Shown: positions 43,113 through 53,553 of the stretch, piece after piece
Layout: each line of letters starts with the position of its first letter
Numbering within the stretch: position 1 is the stretch's first letter
Source: Oncomelania hupensis
Taxonomy: Eukaryota > Mollusca > Gastropoda > Littorinimorpha > Pomatiopsidae
Direction of reading: 5' to 3'
DNA: 64,000 bases
NCBI GenBank assembly: GCA_036898135.1
Contig: JBAHVR010000230.1
Location: forward strand, 16,001 to 80,000
Notes under the pieces: generated by a model
Told to the model about the DNA's origin: nothing
The model's input: only the letters and a program-made list of their open reading frames with translations
Database searches by the model: none
Program-made: the position numbers and the translations under genes

Positions 43113-45029
43113 TTATTGGGCGGGGACGAATTCTGGTGCTGTGGCCCTTAGTTGTGTTGGGTGGGCGACAGCTGCTGTGTCCTCCACGAGATGGCGACTG
43201 AGGTAGTCGGCTCCGTGGTTTTCCTTGCCGGGGATGTACTCGATTTGGAATGAGTATGTTTGAAGGGTGAGTGCCCATCTCATCAGGCGAGAGTTCAAAG
43301 ACTTGGAGGCTGCCAGGAACGATAGTGGTTGGTGGTCCACCTGAACTGTGAAGTGGGTCCCATACAGGTAGAGTTGAAACTTCTGTATGGCCCAGACTAG
43401 TCCAAGACATTCTTTTTCCGACGTGGCGTAGTGGGTCTCGGCGGGTCTCAATTTTCTGCTGGCGTAGGCGACAGGGAATAGCGTCTCTGCATTCTTGGGG
43501 TCGCGCTGTAGCAGTACTGCTCCGAGGCCTAAGTCGCTGGCGTCGGTGCGAAGAACGAATGGCTGAGTCAAATCGGGTAGGTGGAGTACTGGCGCCGATG
43601 TCATTCTGTCCTTGAGTGTTTGGAATGCTGTCTCACATTCCGCTGTCCAAACTACTTTGTCCGGGGCGATTTTCCGGGTTCCATTTGTCAGTGGCACGGC
43701 GATGCTGTTGTAGTTGGGGATGAACTTCTGGTAGAAGCCGCAGAGTCCTAGAAATGACTGCACTTCCTTCTTTGTCTTGGGCCTAGGAGCGTCGAGTAGG
43801 CATTTCACTGTCTTTTCTACCGGTCGCAGGCTTCCTTGACTGATGGTGTGTCCCAGAAATTCTAGTTCTGTGAATCCAATCTGACATTTGGTGGGTCTTG
43901 CCGTCAATCCCGTGTCTCTGAGGCGGGCGAGTAGTTGTTGTAGGAGCGTGACATGTTCCTCCCACGTAGGTGTAGCGATGAGGATGTCGTCCATAAACGA
44001 ATGTAGGTGCTCGCTGCTCAGGGGTGCCAGGAGTTTTCGCATCATGGCGCTGAAGATGCTGGGTGCGTTGTGGAGTCCGAATGGAAGCACGTTGAATTCG
44101 AAGTGTCCTTCCATAGTGCTGAAAGCTAGGTACTTTCGGACTTGTGGTTGTACGGGTATCTGGTAGTATCCTTTGCTGAGGTCGATGCGTGAGAAGTACT
44201 TTGCTCGCTGTAGCTTGGCAAATAGGTCGGTCTGGTCCGGGAGTGGCTCTGGCTGGAACTGCGTTACCGCATTCAGGAGTCTGAAGTCGATGCACAGTCG
44301 ATGCTCTCCGTTGGGTTTTCGCAACAATACCGTGCCTGCGCTGTAGGGTGAAGTAGACTCTGAGATGATTCCGGCTGCCAGTAGGGTGTCTATCTCTTCC
44401 TTGATGGCTCGCTGCTGAGACAGTGGCATCGGGTAGAGCTTCTGGCGGACGGGTGTTGGGTCGTTCACCGTTAAGGTTACTTCGACGAGGTCTGTCCTCC
44501 CTGGTCGGTCTGTTAGCACAGTCTGATGTTGTCGAATGACCTGTCGTACTTGCTGTTGCTGTTTAGCGGCTAGGTCTCCGTTGAGTATCACGTCTTTGTA
44601 GGTTTCTTTGGAGTGCAGGGGATACTCTACTGCATTGGTCTCCATGCTTTCTCCTTCTTCCGCGATGGCGATGGCTAGCAAGTTGTGAGTGCTGGGGGTC
44701 GCTGGTCTGTCCGTATACTTCTTGAGGAGATTAATGTGGTGGTATCGGGCTCTCCCGTTCACCTCTACTTGGTAGACTGTCTTGGATTTCTTGGCAGTCA
44801 CCCGGTACGGTCCTCTCCAAGCGATGTCCAGCTTGTTGGTTCCACTTGGAAGGAAGAGTAGCACTTGATCGCCGACTTGCAGTTCTCTGTCCTTCGCGTG
44901 GCGGTTGTAGTACTTCGCCTGACGGGCTCTTGCCTTCTTCAGTGCTTCACCAGCTTTCTTCCACGTTGCTTTGAGGGTTTCCTGCAGGTCTGCGACGTAC
45001 TTGGTGGCACCTCTTGGTGTGTCGTCTAT
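43113..45029 (-). pseudogene. Gmr1-like pol: integrase C-terminus, reverse transcriptase, RNase H
   Basis: Open in one frame from just after the TAG at 45032-45030 to the stop at 43113, in the same frame as the upstream ORF. The first about 100 codons hold ARARQAKYYNRHAKD and the GPY module (WRGPYRVTAKKSKTVYQV). From 44864: RT with RLCIDFRLLN near 189, SRIDLSKGYYQIPV near 225, LPFGLHNAPS near 260 and catalytic FMDD at 290-293. RNase H has RTDASD at 439-444, TSEKECLGLVWAI and NHGADYLSRHL. It synthesises element DNA in the virus-like particle. Apart from the preceding stop, the catalytic residues are present. Confidence 0.85.
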
Positions 45030-47598
45030 CTAGGCTTCCGTCCAACTTCTGCGTAGGGCTTCTAGTGGTCCTGCTAGAGGTCTGCCGAATAGCAATGTTG
45101 ACGGGGTGTAGCCTGTGGCTGCATGGGGCGTTTCTCGGTATGCGAACAGTGCCGCATTCACGTAGGTGTCCCACGCTTCTGGATTGTCGTCGGCGACTTT
45201 CCTGAGTATGGTGAGAAGGGTTCCATTCAGTCTTTCTACTTGTCCGTTGCTGGCGGGGTGGTATGGTGGTGTGCGGATGTGATGAACTTGTATCAACTCG
45301 AACACGTCTTGCATCAGGCGGCCGGTGAACTGAGATCCGTTGTCCGTTCTAATGCTGTCCGGGAATCCGACTCTGGTAAAGATGGCGATGAGTGCATCTG
45401 CGATCTTCTTGGTGTCGATCGCTGGCAACGGGACTGCTTCGCACCACATCGTACATGCGTCGACGAGTGTGAGTAGAAATCTGTTCCTCTTCTTGGTAAT
45501 GGGCAGTGGTCCTACTATGTCTACTGAGACTTGCTGGAATGGCACGCCGACTACTACCGATGGTCCTAAGGTAACCGGTACGGTGTGAGGTCGCGGGGAA
45601 TATCGTTGACATTGGTGGCAAGATTTCACGTAGCGCTTGACATCCTCCGTGATTCCTGGCCAATAGTAGTGTGCGCTGATTCTCTGCACTGTGGCTCCAA
45701 TTCCCATGTGTCCGCTGAGTGGCATGCTGTGGCCTAATTCTAGTACTTGGGCTCGAAGGGTGGCTGGTAGTACTAGTTGGGTGTGATCTCCATCTCCTTG
45801 TCGATGTAGAACTCCCTCTTCCATGTAGAAGTCTCCCTTGTGCGGGGGTGTGTGCGCCTTGGGTAGCTTCTGGAAGCACTTCGCTATCGAGGTGTCTTCT
45901 TTCTGTGCTGTTTTGATCTCTTCGAGTCCTGGATTCGGAGCGAACTCGGGCTGGGGTGGTTGGGTTTTAGCTTGGGCCCTGGTTTGCACTGCAGCTATCT
46001 CTACAGTTTTTGGGGGCGTGCCTAAGAACACATACCTACAACCTAGCACTAGATCATACAGGGGTTTCTGTAAAACAGCTGCTTGGATTCGTCCTGTGAC
46101 GTACCTACTCTCTACGTCGATCCATGCTATTGGGCAAGTAGTCGTCGGTTTCGTCAAGTCTGCTCCTTGTAAGTCGACTGTCTTGTCTGTCAAGTCCGCG
46201 CGCGATACAAGAGATTCGCTAACTATCGCGTCGTATGATAGACCTGTGTCATACAGACAGTTCGCTTCTTTTCCGTTGACCTTGACTGTGTCTGTCACCG
46301 ATGGGTGATCTCCGATCGTGTGTGGCTTGTTACCGCTACTTTGAGTTAGAACTCTGTGCGCTGGCCGGCTTTCGCGCTCTTCCCTACGTTGTGCGGCCAA
46401 CTTGAAACATTCTGCGGTGGAGTGATTGTTTCTATTGCAGAACGAACAATACCGTCTCTGTTCTGCGGGACCTCTTTTCCCGAATTCCGCGTTGGGTCCT
46501 TTATTTTGCCCAGGTCTGGGGTTATTCGGCTTATTCGCGGTGCGCTCTTCCCGGTTAGGGCTTCGTTTCTGTGCCTCTTTTCCGTTAGGCTTTAGGTCTC
46601 GCCTGAAGATCTTGGCTTCTCCGTGTGCGGCCACGTACCTATCTGCGACCTTGACCAGATCCTCCAGTCTTTCCGCGCCCTGCTCTACTGAGAATGTTCT
46701 CAGCTCGGGGGTCATGGTTTCCCGTAGCTGTTCCCATACTAACAGTTCTGTCAGTCCATCATACGTCTTAGCCGTGGCTGACTGGCTAATCCACTTATCC
46801 AACGTTGTGGACAACCGATCCGCGAACTGCGCATAGCTCTCTCCTTTCACTCTCCGATTGGTGCGGAACTTTTGCCGGTAGCATTCTCCTGTCAGTTCGA
46901 ATCCCGTTAGGAGTGCCTCTTTTACTTTGTGATAGTCAGTCACTCTGTCCGTCGGTAGCTTACTGTAGATGTCATAAGCCTTTCCTCTAAGCCCTTGACT
47001 AAGCTTAAAAGACCAATGAGTGGGATCTAGTTTGTACTCTGTTGCTAGACGCTCAAACCTAGTCAGATAGAGATCTAGACCTTCCTCTCTCTCATTGAAT
47101 GTCCCCAGTGGAAGTGACATTCCTTGTACAGGGTTGGATGCTACCTCCAGCTGATCTGAGTGGGGAGGGGTTGAGGAAGAACTTGAAGCTCCTGATTCCA
47201 ATCTTTTCAATTCTAACTCATGCTGTCTGTCTTTTTCCTTTTCAGCCCTCTCATACTCCCATTTCCTAACTTCTGCTTCTCTCTCTGCTGCTAATGCTGC
47301 CTTCTTCTGTTCTACTTCTAATTCTAGTTTCTTCTGCTCTCTTGCTGCTTCTAATTCTGCTTTCTTTTGCTCTGCCTCTAATGCTAGTTTCTTCTGCTCT
47401 GCTTCTAATTCTGCTTTTTTCTGCTCTGCTTCTCTGTCTAGTTTTTTTCTGTTCCCTCTCTGCTGCTCTCTCTGCCTTAGCCTCCTGTTTCTCTACCTCT
47501 GCATTGATATACGCAATTAGGTCTGCCCCTGCTAAGTGTAAAGCTTCTCCCAATTCCTTGAAACGCAATCTCAAGGCCACTGGGTCCGACATTGCCAA
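45030..47598 (-). pseudogene. Gmr1-like gag, protease and integrase
   Basis: 47598-47450 encodes the gag start (MSDPVALRLRFKELGEAL), then a run of seven A shifts the frame. The downstream frame continues as a long charged coiled coil (EQKKAELEAEQKK-type repeats) into the 726-codon ORF from 47210. Residues 30-200 are a capsid-like domain (YDIYSKLP, FRTNRRVKGESYAQFADRLS). Knuckle CSFCNRNNHSTAEC is near 250 and protease DTG near 320. Integrase HHCC (GHSMPLSGHMG...CHQCQ) is near 490-535 and the core (VDIVGPLP, TDNGSQFTG, SNGQVERLNG) near 563, 622 and 655. It ends at an amber codon after the core. The missing RT between PR and IN is the notable point. Confidence 0.85.
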
Positions 47599-48314
47599 AC
47601 GTGTCTATGAACAACCTCTGAATCACGTGGAATACCAAAACACTAGCAATATTGCAATTCAATAAAAACAATGCAAAGACCATAAACTTCTCAATCAATA
47701 ATAGAATAAAACAAGAGTCAAATGGCATACAACAGTTACTTAAGCAAAACCTGCAAAAGAACAATGCAACATACAGGCACAAAAATATTTGAAGCAAAAA
47801 AGTTTTTAACTAAAGAATAGTGCACCCAACTGATCAGTGTTATACCCTTACACTATTCTAAGTTATTCTACTTCTACTGTCTATATATATAAATTGCTTA
47901 GCCGGAAGTCCTTCTTCGACACTACTGTAAAGTTTGTCCGGTATGGACGCTGATCTGGGCAAGTGCTGGGTGCTGGGTTTCGGCCTGTTGTGCGCTCAAA
48001 ACCTGCGAAATCGTTATAGCCGACATTTCCTTACCGAACGTTTAACCGTTTCTGAGATAAATAAATAAACAAAATGTCCACAAACTGTAATAGCCTCATT
48101 CCGCGCGCGGTTTCCATTCAACCCGTGTCAAGAACTTGCCGTTCCGTAATACCGCAAATTTTGTTTTATTTCCATTCAAAACACTTTTGCACTCATGTCA
48201 CCAATCTTACAAAATTTTGTGTTTAACTAATTAAATTTGATTAATTAAAAATCGAATCGAGGTTTCAGCATGTTTTCTCATATAGACCAAAAAATTGATA
48301 GTCTTTGCAAGAAA

Positions 48315-48385
48315 GCTTGGTAGCTCAGTTGGTAACACTTTTTCCTGCCGTGCAGGGGACCCGAGTTCAAATCTCCGGTGGGCCA
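48315..48385 (+). tRNA. tRNA-like sequence (Gly-like), probably SINE head or pseudogene
   Basis: GCTTGGTAGCTCAGTTGGTAA (A box), CCTGCCGTGCAGG anticodon-arm region with a possible GCC anticodon, GAGTTCAAATCTCC (B-box-like, two deviations from GGTTCRANTCC) and a final GGGCCA. A run of about 20 T follows, which would stop RNA polymerase III. The acceptor stem pairs poorly. It resembles tRNA-Gly, but a working gene is unlikely. Confidence 0.4.
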
Positions 48386-48458
48386 TATTTTTTTTTTTTT
48401 TTTTTTAACACTACAATATGGATATTTTGCTTTTTAATTTGGGCTTTTTGCCTTTAAC

Positions 48459-48462
<4 letters not shown>

Positions 48463-48543
<81 letters not shown>

Positions 48544-48612
48544 CTTACATCAAATTTTATTTTAAAACCCTGGTGTTTTTTATGATTTCTATTTGTATTA
48601 TTCTATATTCAA

Positions 48613-48676
<64 letters not shown>
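48463..48676. repeat. Two (ATT)n microsatellites
   Basis: ATT arrays at 48463-48541 and 48617-48676 separated by an AT-rich spacer. Confidence 0.95.
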
Positions 48677-48679
<3 letters not shown>

Positions 48680-48680
<1 letters not shown>

Positions 48681-49035
48681 AGGATCGGGATGGGGTGGTA
48701 CGTGTAGGTAAAAGGGGGTTACGGGTAGGTTTAAAGGGGCATGGGTAGGCATAACGGGGATACGGGTATATATAAGGGGGTATGGTGATGGTCGATTCCT
48801 TTCATCCATACCTGCGAAACGATCAACGGGAAGTATCAAGGAGGGTACAGGTAGGTTACAAGGGGAGTACGGAAGGTATCAAGGGGGTATGGGGAGGTAT
48901 CAAGTGGGTTCGGGGAGGTATCAAGGGGGTATGGTGAGTCATCATGGGGGTGGGACGGGGAGATATCAGGGGGGGTATGGTGAGGTATAAAGGGGGTTAT
49001 GGGGAGGTATCAAGGGGGATATGGGGAGGTATCAT
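48680..49035. repeat. G-rich degenerate minisatellite
   Basis: Variants of a 17-21 bp unit (GGTATCAAGGGGGTATGGGGA). One strand has many runs of four or more G. Open frames through it are artefacts. Confidence 0.75.
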
Positions 49036-49213
49036 CGTCCAAATGAAACTCGCAGACAACAGTTGTCTCTGTCTACATTTTAAACAGCAACCTGTGTACC
49101 CTGGCTTGCCAGGGTACAAAAACCACTAGTTGTTATCTAATTTTATTGTACTTAGATCCGGTTATACCCAATTCTTATTATACACAGATCCTGGCTAGGC
49201 TCGCCAATTAAAG

Positions 49214-50744
49214 TGTCACGTGGGGTTTATGGGCTCTGCACAATGGAATTATGGACCCTCACGTTTATTCGGTGGGAACTGCTAGTAAGTCACCCTATGA
49301 ATTACTTTAATAAATTTATTTGTTTAGCTCGTTCTGTGTTAAGGTTGGGGTACAGAAATAGATCGAAAAATGGTAAAAGAATACTGTCACACTAGCTTTC
49401 ACACGTCTATGAATAATATGTAGTCCAGCCACTTGATAACAGTTAAAATCACACATTTATTTCTTCTACTCTATACAAGATTCTCTAAGTACTAATCTAA
49501 CTTAAAAAGTCTCTTTCAATGCTAATAGTTCGATCGCTGATAGTCTAGGCAGCTGTTATTTCTTCCTCGGGCACTTGCTATTACATCTCATGTAGATTTG
49601 GACTACTGTGGTCCGTTTTACAGTTTCTGAAGAGTTGGACTACTGTGGTCCTGCTATGATCAGTTTAAGTGCACCTTCGTTGATTACACTTAACTTTCTG
49701 ATGGTGCGGTCGAAGTCCTTCTGTGAGGTAGCTTCTGGTACACCTTTGTCGTTGTGTAGTTGGGTTCCCTTGCCACGCTGTGGGGTCTGACAGGGTGTTT
49801 TTCAGGGTAGCTCTTTCCGTCTTGTGCGGTAGAGGATACTCCGCCAACTTGTTTCTGTGGAGTGGGGTTCACAGGATAGCTCGGGATAGCTCGGGATAGC
49901 TCGCCTGCTCGTCTGTAATATAAGAGACGAAATTCTGCACAACCCTGAATAATCGGTTTGTGCAGAGCGTCTCACTGAAAGCCAAGTAGCCCTCAGTGAT
50001 AGCTCCACATCTCTATATATAAGCGACGAACATTCTGCTACTTCCGGGTTCCACTGGAATCTCAACTCTAAATTCCTATACATACATAAATATCAATCGT
50101 GGCTAACTATACACATACAGAATTAATAATATTATAAACATTCAGTGGTACAGTCACTGGTCTGCAAACATACATATAAGTTAAACAACAGTGGTTCCGT
50201 ACGGGATACAACATGGCGGCGCAACCGGTCGTGTTTCGCCTCGTGGTCGGCTCTTTCACGTGGTACGGCAAATTCGGATTAACAATTCACATTTATGCAT
50301 AGCAAATTCTTCAAACATAATTTCAACAATAATATAAATATATCACGATGAAACAGAAGGGTGTTCATTTACCTGTTTGACAAGTTCAGGCCCGTTGTGA
50401 CTTGATAGAATTCTAAGATTCTAAGTCCTGCTTCCTGGTCTAAGTGTGGAGAGATTTCTCTGCCAGCTTTCTAGCTGTTAACACTTCGGTGTATTCCTCC
50501 CAACTGACCAAAGCTGTGTTAGGCTCGGACCCAGTCAAACTGGCTCGAACCGCTTTGCCTAAGCTCTCATTGGGTAAAATATTTACGACTCTCGCACACA
50601 GTGCTGATTCACTGGGCTGTGAGGGTCTGGCTCGCAGTGTGTACTTTTATTGCTGCTGTGTTATATACTGACTCTCTACTGTTACAAAAACTACACAAGG
50701 CTGAATAGTCAATGAGCAGAGTTAAAACTAGCCAGTTCGTGACA
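49214..50744 (-). repeat. 5' LTR of the Gmr1-like element
   Basis: 1,531 bp, intact, TG...CA. Nearly identical to the split 3' LTR. Five substitutions were spotted: AGATCG/AGATAG, ACGTCT/ACGGCT, TGTTAT/TGTGAT, TTACAT/TTATAT and GGCGGC/GGCAGC. It directly abuts the duplicated GGTAC. Confidence 0.9.
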
Positions 50745-50749
50745 GGTAC

Positions 50750-51386
50750 CTAGTCACATGGGCATCCACGGCAATATTGCAGTGGACAAAGCGGCTAAAG
50801 AAGCTCTGCATCTAGGTTACCCTTCAGAAATTTTCCAGTTTGTTCCATACTCTGACCTGCGTTGTATGACTGGAGTTTATTGTAAACGGCTGTGGCAGAC
50901 TGAATGGTCTAAGCAAATCAATAACAAATTATTTGAAATTCTTCCGGATTTATCTGCTTCTTTGCCTAACTTTGCGTCCACCCGCAAAGAGGAAACTGTT
51001 TTGGCTCGCCTTCATATTGGGCATACTTGTGTCAACCATAATTTCCTTTTAAAAGGAGAGGAACCACCATGGTGCTTTGCATGTGACAAAACGTTTTCCG
51101 TTCGTCATTTTATGTCTGAATGTGCTGATCTGGTTGATTTCAGGGAAAGATATGCAATGGTCAGAACCTGTTTCAATTCTTACAAGATGTTGGTTTGTTT
51201 TATCGCATCTAAATCATGTCGTCTTGTCTTGTATTCTTGTTTGGATTTTATTGAAGAAACTGATTTTATTTACATCTTTCAAAATATTTAAATGTTAACA
51301 GTTTAATCTCATTTTACTTAATTTTTTGTGGTCCTGATTCGGCTCTTGGCAGTCCGCTGGACCCTATAAGCACTGAGTATCTATCT
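50750..51386 (+). pseudogene. I-group LINE copy 2: RNase H end, C-terminus and 3' UTR
   Basis: Continues from 38422 across the LTR element: SHMGIHGNIAVDKAAKEA (last RNase H block), [31 protein letters not shown] and CFACDKTFSVRHFMSECADL (CxxC...H...C), then an open run to 51290. The 3' UTR has the GGTCC...GGACC motif at 51330-51363. The frame is intact over 170 codons. Confidence 0.85.
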
Positions 51387-52622
51387 AACTGCTTCTTGCT
51401 GACTGGCTTGTTGGTGACTGCTGGCAATCGGGTTCTCGTGACCTGCCCAAACATCATCTGGGTCGGACTGAGGCAAGTGTCCTGGCGGGGCGTGTTGCGT
51501 AGCTCTAGAATAATAATAATAATAATAATAATACAGGATGCTATACGCGCCTTACCCCAAATCATTCAGGCTCAAAGCGCGGCGACCTATACCAACATAC
51601 ACGCTCACCTGTCTCATCCACCCTCACACATACCAAACACACATCCATCACTCAAACAGGTGGTGTAAAGGCAGGGAGATCGCTATTAGAAGACGGAAAG
51701 AAAATCGATTTTTATTTTTGAAATTTTTATATTGACTGCGTCCTGTACCATTATTGAAGGGAGGGAGGAAACCGGAGTGCCCGGAGAAAACCCTCGGTGA
51801 CCTCAATAGTCTCGTACCTAAGTCACATACGTTCGCCCCTTGCGGGAATCGAACCCGCGACCTTCGGCATAGGAAACCGGCGACTTATCCACTGCGCCAC
51901 GAGGCCACCCACTAGCTTCGTATGCGTTGCTGTTGTCCTCCATGCATTTCAGCATCAAATGTTTCATCGTCTTTACAGCTGCCTCAGCCTTCCCGTTCGA
52001 CTGATGATGGCCAAGTGAGGACATTGTGTGCCGAATGCTCCACTCTTCAGTCATCTTCCTGAACTGCGAGGACGTATACTGTGAACCTCGATCGGATACA
52101 ATTTCCACGGGAATGCCGTACTTGGCAAACTGGCCCTGCATCTTACTAATCACGTCGTCTGCAGTTGTGCTCTTCAGGTAGTCCACCTCAATGTATGAGG
52201 AGAAATAGTCCACAGTCAGCAAGTAAGAGCGGCCTTTCACTTCAAATAGATCAGTTCCTATCGTCAACCACGGACCACTGCCGTCCGCGTGCTATCTCAA
52301 AGTCTCTTTCTGGTTTGCGAGTTTCATCGACTGACAAGCTTCACAGTTGTCAGCGGTCTGCTTGATGTCCTGGGCCATGCCGGGCCAGTATAGGAGCTCT
52401 CTCGCTCGCCTCATCATACTGTCGTAGCCCAGGTGCGCTGCGTGCAGTCTTTTCCTCATCTCACCTCTGAGCGACAATGGTATAAGTATGCGCTCACCCT
52501 TGAGGATGATGCCATCTTGCTCGCTCAGCGTGTCGCGGACGTCGTAGTACATGCGAATGCAGCTCGGAACATCAGAAGGAGGGGGACAGGAGTTAGGCAG
52601 ACAGGTTATTAACGTTGCAACA
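51387..52622 (-). pseudogene. Ty3/gypsy integrase fragment (right part of a split element)
   Basis: Minus strand: HHCC zinc finger AHLGYDSMMRRARELLYWPG and CEACQSMK (52480-52330). The core follows as GTDLFEVKGRSYLLTVDYFS, VSDRGSQYTSSQF and GHHQSNGKAEAAVK (52267-51950), then an interrupting SINE. Next comes ELRNTPRQDTCLSPTQMMFG (51510-51440), running to KKQL at the LINE target site. It belongs with 34987-35318 as one Mag/K02A2.6-type element. Frame break between finger and core near 52285. Confidence 0.8.
51512..51911 (-). mobile_element. Complete tRNA-derived SINE
   Basis: Minus strand: tRNA head 51907-51835 (GCCTCGTGGCGCAGTGGATAA A box, possible CCT anticodon, GGGTTCGATTCCCGC B box, Arg-like). 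Next is a central part with TTCTCCGGGCACTCCGGTTT, which resembles a conserved metazoan SINE domain. The body ends ATAGCATCCTG plus (TATT/ATT)n at 51512-51535. Inserted into the integrase of the gypsy fragment. Confidence 0.8.
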
Positions 52623-53553
52623 AGCGTGTTACAGGTTCGACATCGGATTGATTGAGTTCGACATCGACTGATTGAGTCGACGTCCTTCGACGTTGTTACG
52701 ACGTCAAGCGACACCATCTACAGCATTGATCAGGTGGATCAACCAACATCATTGCCATCTGTGTGTCTGCGTTGTTATCACCTTGTCCTCGCAACCTCAT
52801 CATTGTCTACATCAACACTTTCTTTCAACCCTACCATTTCCATCGGTGATTGTGACTGCATAGCTGGAGCCTGGCCTCGACGTCGCGGTGAAGCTGTTCT
52901 GGGGAGTACCGCTGTGCGACGTCGACGGCGGCAGGACTGCCGTGGATGCTACGCCATCATCGTCTTCATCACCACCGTCAGTGGTGGGTCGGAGCGGCGA
53001 CGCCACCACGCTTCGTCATCACCAGAACGGGCGACGACTACAGCCACAAGCAGGGGAGGCATCGGGGACTTCATCCACCCAGGTGGGCTCGTTTCATATT
53101 GTCCCCCTTCTAAGCACTTGACCCCCCCTGTGTATTAGCACGTGCGTACAGACATTGGCTGAGCACGTTTCGATACGTGGACCTGGTTGGTTAGCAACCT
53201 TCGATCACCCTGACGTGCCATTTCATTGTTTCATTGAACCTTGATTGTTTCATCATCATTATTTTCGTTTCATGTGTAAATGTTGTATGTGAATGAGTGT
53301 GTGGTTTGAATGAATAAATAGGTTGAAAGTTGTATATCTACTCGTTGTGTTAATCATCACTTCGCGTCTGCAAGAAATCGTCATCCTGTCTGGGCTGTCT
53401 GCGTGTGTAAGTTGTTTGTTTGTGGCGTCTGCTCGGGTGGGGTCGTGGCTGTGACAAAAATAGTAAACCTTATAAACTATTCTTCTTTTTCTCACGGTAG
53501 TGTATGTAATGTCTTTCTCTGTCTAAAAAAGGGGGAAACAATTAAGGGGAGGG
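52623..53553. other. Unassigned, partly GC-rich DNA
   Basis: Contains an open frame at 52734-53138 with arginine-rich text and no domain. AATGAATAAATAGG near 53308 could be a polyadenylation signal. It might be the 3' internal part of an LTR element whose LTR starts at 53554. Confidence 0.3.

Larger units (their letters stand above)
47599..49213 (-). other. Leader of the Gmr1-like element, with later repeats
   Basis: Between 5' LTR and gag. It holds a tRNA-like sequence, two ATT arrays and a G-rich minisatellite. At 49190-49206 the plus strand reads CCTGGCTAGGCTCGCCA, a tRNA-3'-end-like sequence ending CCA. Its complement, seven bases inside the 5' LTR, is the likely primer-binding site. Confidence 0.5.
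38423..50744 (-). mobile_element. Gmr1-like Ty3/gypsy LTR retrotransposon (IN before RT)
   Basis: Flanked by 5-bp duplication GGTAC (38418-38422, 50745-50749). The ends are TG...CA of two 1.5-kb LTRs. On the minus strand the order is 5' LTR 50744-49214, leader, gag, protease, integrase, RT, RNase H, 3' LTR 42944-38423. Integrase upstream of RT is the Ty1/copia order, but RT/RH and the GPY-type integrase end are Ty3/gypsy; this combination defines Gmr1-like elements. About five differences were seen between LTRs over 1.5 kb, so insertion is recent. Gag-pol nevertheless has one frameshift and one stop. A DNA transposon interrupts the 3' LTR. Confidence 0.88.
35319..51386 (+). mobile_element. 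I-group LINE copy 2, 5'-truncated, carrying a nested LTR element
   Basis: Bounded by a 13-bp target-site duplication AACTGCTTCTTGC. It starts inside the endonuclease, runs through RT and RNase H to 38422, is interrupted by the LTR element 38423-50744, and resumes at 50750. It ends with the 34-nt 3'-end motif (51330-51363) and a short CACTGAGTATCTATCT tail at 51386. The 16-kb span therefore holds about 3.7 kb of LINE. EN plus RT plus RNase H puts it in the I group (I/Nimb-like). Confidence 0.85.

Noticed and set aside
43783..44295. Second open frame antisense or shifted within pol of the LTR element
   Set aside because: It overlaps the RT domain in another frame with a His/Thr/Pro-rich shadow composition.
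45123..46836. Plus-strand open frames over the integrase/gag region
   Set aside because: Shadows of the minus-strand gag-pol; no domains.
48680..49035. Possible CRISPR-like or regulatory repeat array
   Set aside because: The units are degenerate and contiguous, without spacers, and the context is eukaryotic; a minisatellite explains it.
52734..53138. 134-codon Arg/Ser-rich open frame as a gene
   Set aside because: Two other frames are equally open in this GC-rich patch, and there is no domain, start context or splice signal.
52628..53454. Another LTR running from TGTTACAGG to CTGTGACA
   Set aside because: The ends are not a good inverted pair and no target duplication flanks them; kept as unassigned DNA.
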